A stretch of DNA of 64,000 bases from Modicisalibacter muralis (GTDB lineage: Bacteria; Pseudomonadota; Gammaproteobacteria; Pseudomonadales; Halomonadaceae), in the NCBI RefSeq assembly GCF_900102945.1, contig NZ_FNGI01000001.1, positions 372,001-436,000 of the forward strand, given 5' to 3'. Within the stretch, counting starts at the first letter, position 1, and the number at the start of each line of letters is the position of its first letter. The notes beneath the pieces are model-generated. The model made no database searches and had not been told where the DNA came from. It saw only the letters and a list, made by a program, of their open reading frames with translations. Shown here piece by piece: positions 62,044-64,000 of the stretch. The position numbers and the translations under genes are program-made.

Positions 62044-62826
62044 CTAGGCCGACGTCGCCAACAGCGTATCGGCGATATGCAGGGCCACATCGTTGGCTTC
62101 GATCAGGCGCATGATGTTTTCGGGAGGGCGTCGGTCGGTGAATAGCGCATCGATCTGGGAAATATTGCCCTGGCGGACGACGGCATTGCGGTGGAACTTG
62201 GAGTGATCGGCATTCAGAAACACTTGGCGCGAGTTGCCGATGATCGCCTGGGCGACGCGGACTTCCTGATAGTCGAACTCGAGCAATGAGCCGTCTTCGT
62301 CGATGCCGCTGATGCCGATGATGCCGAAATCGACCTTGAACTGGTTGATGAAGTCGATGGCCGCCTCGCCGATGATGCCACCATCGCGCGAGCGTACCTG
62401 GCCCCCGGCGACGATCACGTTGAAGTCTTCCTGATGCTGAAGAATCGCCGCGACATTGAGGTTGTTGGTAATCACCTCGAGGCCGTGATGGTCGCGCAGC
62501 GCCTCAGCGACGATCTCGTTGCTGGTGCCGATGTTGATGAACAGTGACGCATGGTTGGGTATCTGCGTGGCCAATTGATAGGCGATACGCCGCTTGGCGT
62601 CGAGATTCAGCGTCTTGCGCGTGTGATAGGCGGTATTGACGGTGCTCGACTCGATACCCGCGCCGCCATGTACGCGTTTGATATAGCCTTCCTCGGAAAG
62701 CTGGTTGAGATCACGACGCACGGTCTGAGGCGTGACGTTGAAGCTCTGGGCGAGTTGCTCGATAGAGGCATAGCCCTGGCGCTTGACCAGGGCGACGATG
62801 GCGTCGTGGCGTTTTTGCTGGGTCAT
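62044..62826 (-). CDS. glpR: Glycerol-3-phosphate regulon repressor (DeoR family)
   Basis: 260 residues. Helix-turn-helix: YASIEQLAQSFNVTPQTVRR (~20-39) then DLNQLSEEGYIKRVHGGAG; the ligand domain follows (INIGTSNEIVAEAL, VAGGQVRSRDGGIIGEAAID, GIIGISGIDEDGSLLEFDY). Family and context (glpD, glpK) identify it as GlpR, responsive to glycerol 3-phosphate. I take ATG 62826; a TTG two codons earlier is possible. Its DNA sites appear to be near glpD and glpK. Confidence 0.93.
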   Translation of the reverse strand: MTQQKRHDAIVALVKRQGYASIEQLAQSFNVTPQTVRRDLNQLSEEGYIKRVHGGAGIESSTVNTAYHTRKTLNLDAKRRIAYQLATQIPNHASLFINIGTSNEIVAEALRDHHGLEVITNNLNVAAILQHQEDFNVIVAGGQVRSRDGGIIGEAAIDFINQFKVDFGIIGISGIDEDGSLLEFDYQEVRVAQAIIGNSRQVFLNADHSKFHRNAVVRQGNISQIDALFTDRRPPENIMRLIEANDVALHIADTLLATSA

Positions 62827-63019
62827 GGGCAAGTCTGTCTATCGGTTATGCCGGTCGTGGCGTGGTGCAACGTCGGCCTCGGAAAAAGCGTCGCGAAAGC
62901 GCTATCTTAGCAGGTATATCGTGATGCCGTGACGCCCGGTCACGCGGACGCTAGACGATGGTATTAAGTGTAAGCGTCGCTTGTCGTTTGTTGTTATGCG
63001 AAAAGGCGGGTAGCATTTT

Positions 63020-63050
63020 TTGTCACTAGCGAACATTCGTGTTGCATAGT
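63020..63050 (+). promoter_or_regulatory. Candidate glpK promoter with a GlpR half-site
   Basis: TTGTCA (63020-63025) and TGCATA (63043-63048), spacing 17 bp, with GCGAACATTCG (63029-63039) in the spacer that contains the CGAACAT half-site seen upstream of glpD. A repressor bound here would block RNA polymerase. Confidence 0.45.
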
Positions 63051-63093
63051 GAATGTGGCTGCCGATTCCAATTCGAATAAAGGATATCCTTCC

Positions 63094-64000
63094 ATGGCCT
63101 CTTATGTGCTCTCCATCGATCAGGGTACCACCAGTTCTCGCGCCATTCTCTTCGATCGCGAGGGGCGCAGCGCGGGCATCGCTCAGGAAGAGTTTCCCCA
63201 GCATTTCCCGCATGATGGCTGGGTCGAACATCACCCCGAGGATATCTGGCAGTCGGTACAGCGCACCTGTCGTCAGGCACTCGACAATGCCGGGGCGAGG
63301 GTGCAGGACGTCGCCGCGATCGGCATTACCAACCAGCGCGAAACGACGCTGGTGTGGGATCGCCGTAGTGGCAAGCCGATTTACAACGCCATCGTCTGGC
63401 AGGACCGTCGCACCAGCGATGTGTGTCGCGAGCTGGCCGATGCCGGGCATACCGACTTCATCCGCGAACGCACCGGCTTGCTGATCGACCCGTATTTCTC
63501 GGCAACCAAACTCAAGTGGCTGCTTGATAACGTCGAAGGCGCACGCCAACGTGCCGAGCGCGGTGAGTTGGCCTTCGGCACCGTCGACACTTTTATGATA
63601 TGGCGAATGACCGGCGGCAAGGTGCATGCCACCGATGCCACCAACGCATCGCGCACGGCACTCTTCAATATCCACAGTCAGCAGTGGGATGATGAGCTGC
63701 TTGCGCTGTTCGACATTCCTGCCAATCTACTGCCCGAGGTGCGCGACTCCAGCGACGATTTCGGCAGCACCGAGGCCGAGTTCCTGGGTGGGCCGCTGCC
63801 TATCGCCGGTGTCGCGGGGGATCAACAGGCGGCGTTGGTCGGCCAGGCCTGTTTCGAGCCGGGCATGGCGAAAAGCACCTACGGCACCGGCTGTTTCATG
63901 ATTCTCAATACCGGCGACAAGGCCGAGGTGTCGCGCAACCGGCTATTGACCACAGTGGCCTATCGGCTCGACGGCAAGACGACCTACGCCATGGAGGGCA
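63094..64000 (+). CDS. glpK: Glycerol kinase (partial, C-terminus cut by window edge)
   Basis: FGGY kinase that phosphorylates glycerol to glycerol 3-phosphate. ATG 63094 with AAGGA upstream; 302 codons of about 500 are in the window. It opens with [19 protein letters not shown] (phosphate-binding loop 1), then [28 protein letters not shown] (glycerol site with Arg), [19 protein letters not shown] (FGGY signature region), [13 protein letters not shown], and the ATP-site [15 protein letters not shown]. Divergent from glpR. Whether glpF follows cannot be seen. Confidence 0.97.
   Translation, partial: MASYVLSIDQGTTSSRAILFDREGRSAGIAQEEFPQHFPHDGWVEHHPEDIWQSVQRTCRQALDNAGARVQDVAAIGITNQRETTLVWDRRSGKPIYNAIVWQDRRTSDVCRELADAGHTDFIRERTGLLIDPYFSATKLKWLLDNVEGARQRAERGELAFGTVDTFMIWRMTGGKVHATDATNASRTALFNIHSQQWDDELLALFDIPANLLPEVRDSSDDFGSTEAEFLGGPLPIAGVAGDQQAALVGQACFEPGMAKSTYGTGCFMILNTGDKAEVSRNRLLTTVAYRLDGKTTYAMEG

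Overview
The window looks like a chromosomal segment of a high-GC, moderately halophilic gammaproteobacterium, most likely a member of the Halomonadaceae (Halomonas or a close relative). This is inferred from gene content and order: the gacA/uvrY-uvrC-pgsA-tRNA Gly-Cys-Leu block, rsx(rnf)ABCDGE-nth, purMN next to perM-hda, a BCCT osmolyte-type carrier, and an acidic tail on PurN. No rRNA operon, CRISPR array, prophage or complete insertion sequence is visible. Both ends cut genes: nadB on the left and glpK on the right.

Layout. 0-6.2 kb (minus strand): nadB (partial), a FUSC membrane protein, three tRNAs, pgsA, uvrC and gacA. 6.4-13 kb: a tRNA-Ala, a small Cys-pair protein, an Fe3+-type ABC ATPase, argF with a probable leader-peptide attenuator, grxD, REP-like repeats, rnt, argG, an HlyU-family protein and a GST. 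13-18 kb: a secreted DUF1161 protein, a YdcF/ElyC-like protein, then a three-gene unit of CstA-type transporter, a 92-residue protein ending in Cys-Cys, and an ArsA/Get3-like ATPase. 17.4-23.5 kb: nth and the complete rsxABCDGE operon. 23.5-27.4 kb: a CHASE4-GGDEF protein and metG. 27.4-28.8 kb: an AT-rich patch with two small genes. 28.8-32.3 kb: DNA polymerase II, a rhomboid protease and ppiC. 32.5-39.2 kb: BCCT and NCS1 transporters, a phospholipase D-like protein, a DCC thiol oxidoreductase, small membrane proteins and a TerB-like protein. 39.2-45.7 kb: YihY, CorA, ExoD, a 7TMR-DISM GGDEF protein, a spermidine-synthase-like protein, an RsuA/RluF-like protein and ArfB. 45.8-53.2 kb: a membrane-anchored coiled-coil protein, a secreted metallo-beta-lactamase-fold protein, an M24 peptidase homologue, apbC, dcd and a GDSL autotransporter. 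53.3-60.2 kb: purN-purM, perM-hda, a lipoprotein, fumC and an EEP-family nuclease/phosphatase. 60.3-64 kb: the glycerol regulon glpD, glpR and glpK.

The most interesting observations are these. (1) A 22-codon reading frame upstream of argF ends in GVVVGAPMAWS and stops inside the loop of a strong terminator, so argF is probably controlled by a leader peptide. (2) The CstA / di-cysteine protein / ArsA-like ATPase operon may be a transporter with a small partner and a dedicated ATPase. (3) A fragment of a second ppiC gene plus its terminator lies just after the BCCT gene. (4) Three proteins keep a family fold but lack key family residues: an RluF-like protein without the catalytic Asp, an M24 protein without metal ligands, and a BCCT carrier with an altered aromatic box. 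All family assignments come from reading the sequence; no database search was run.
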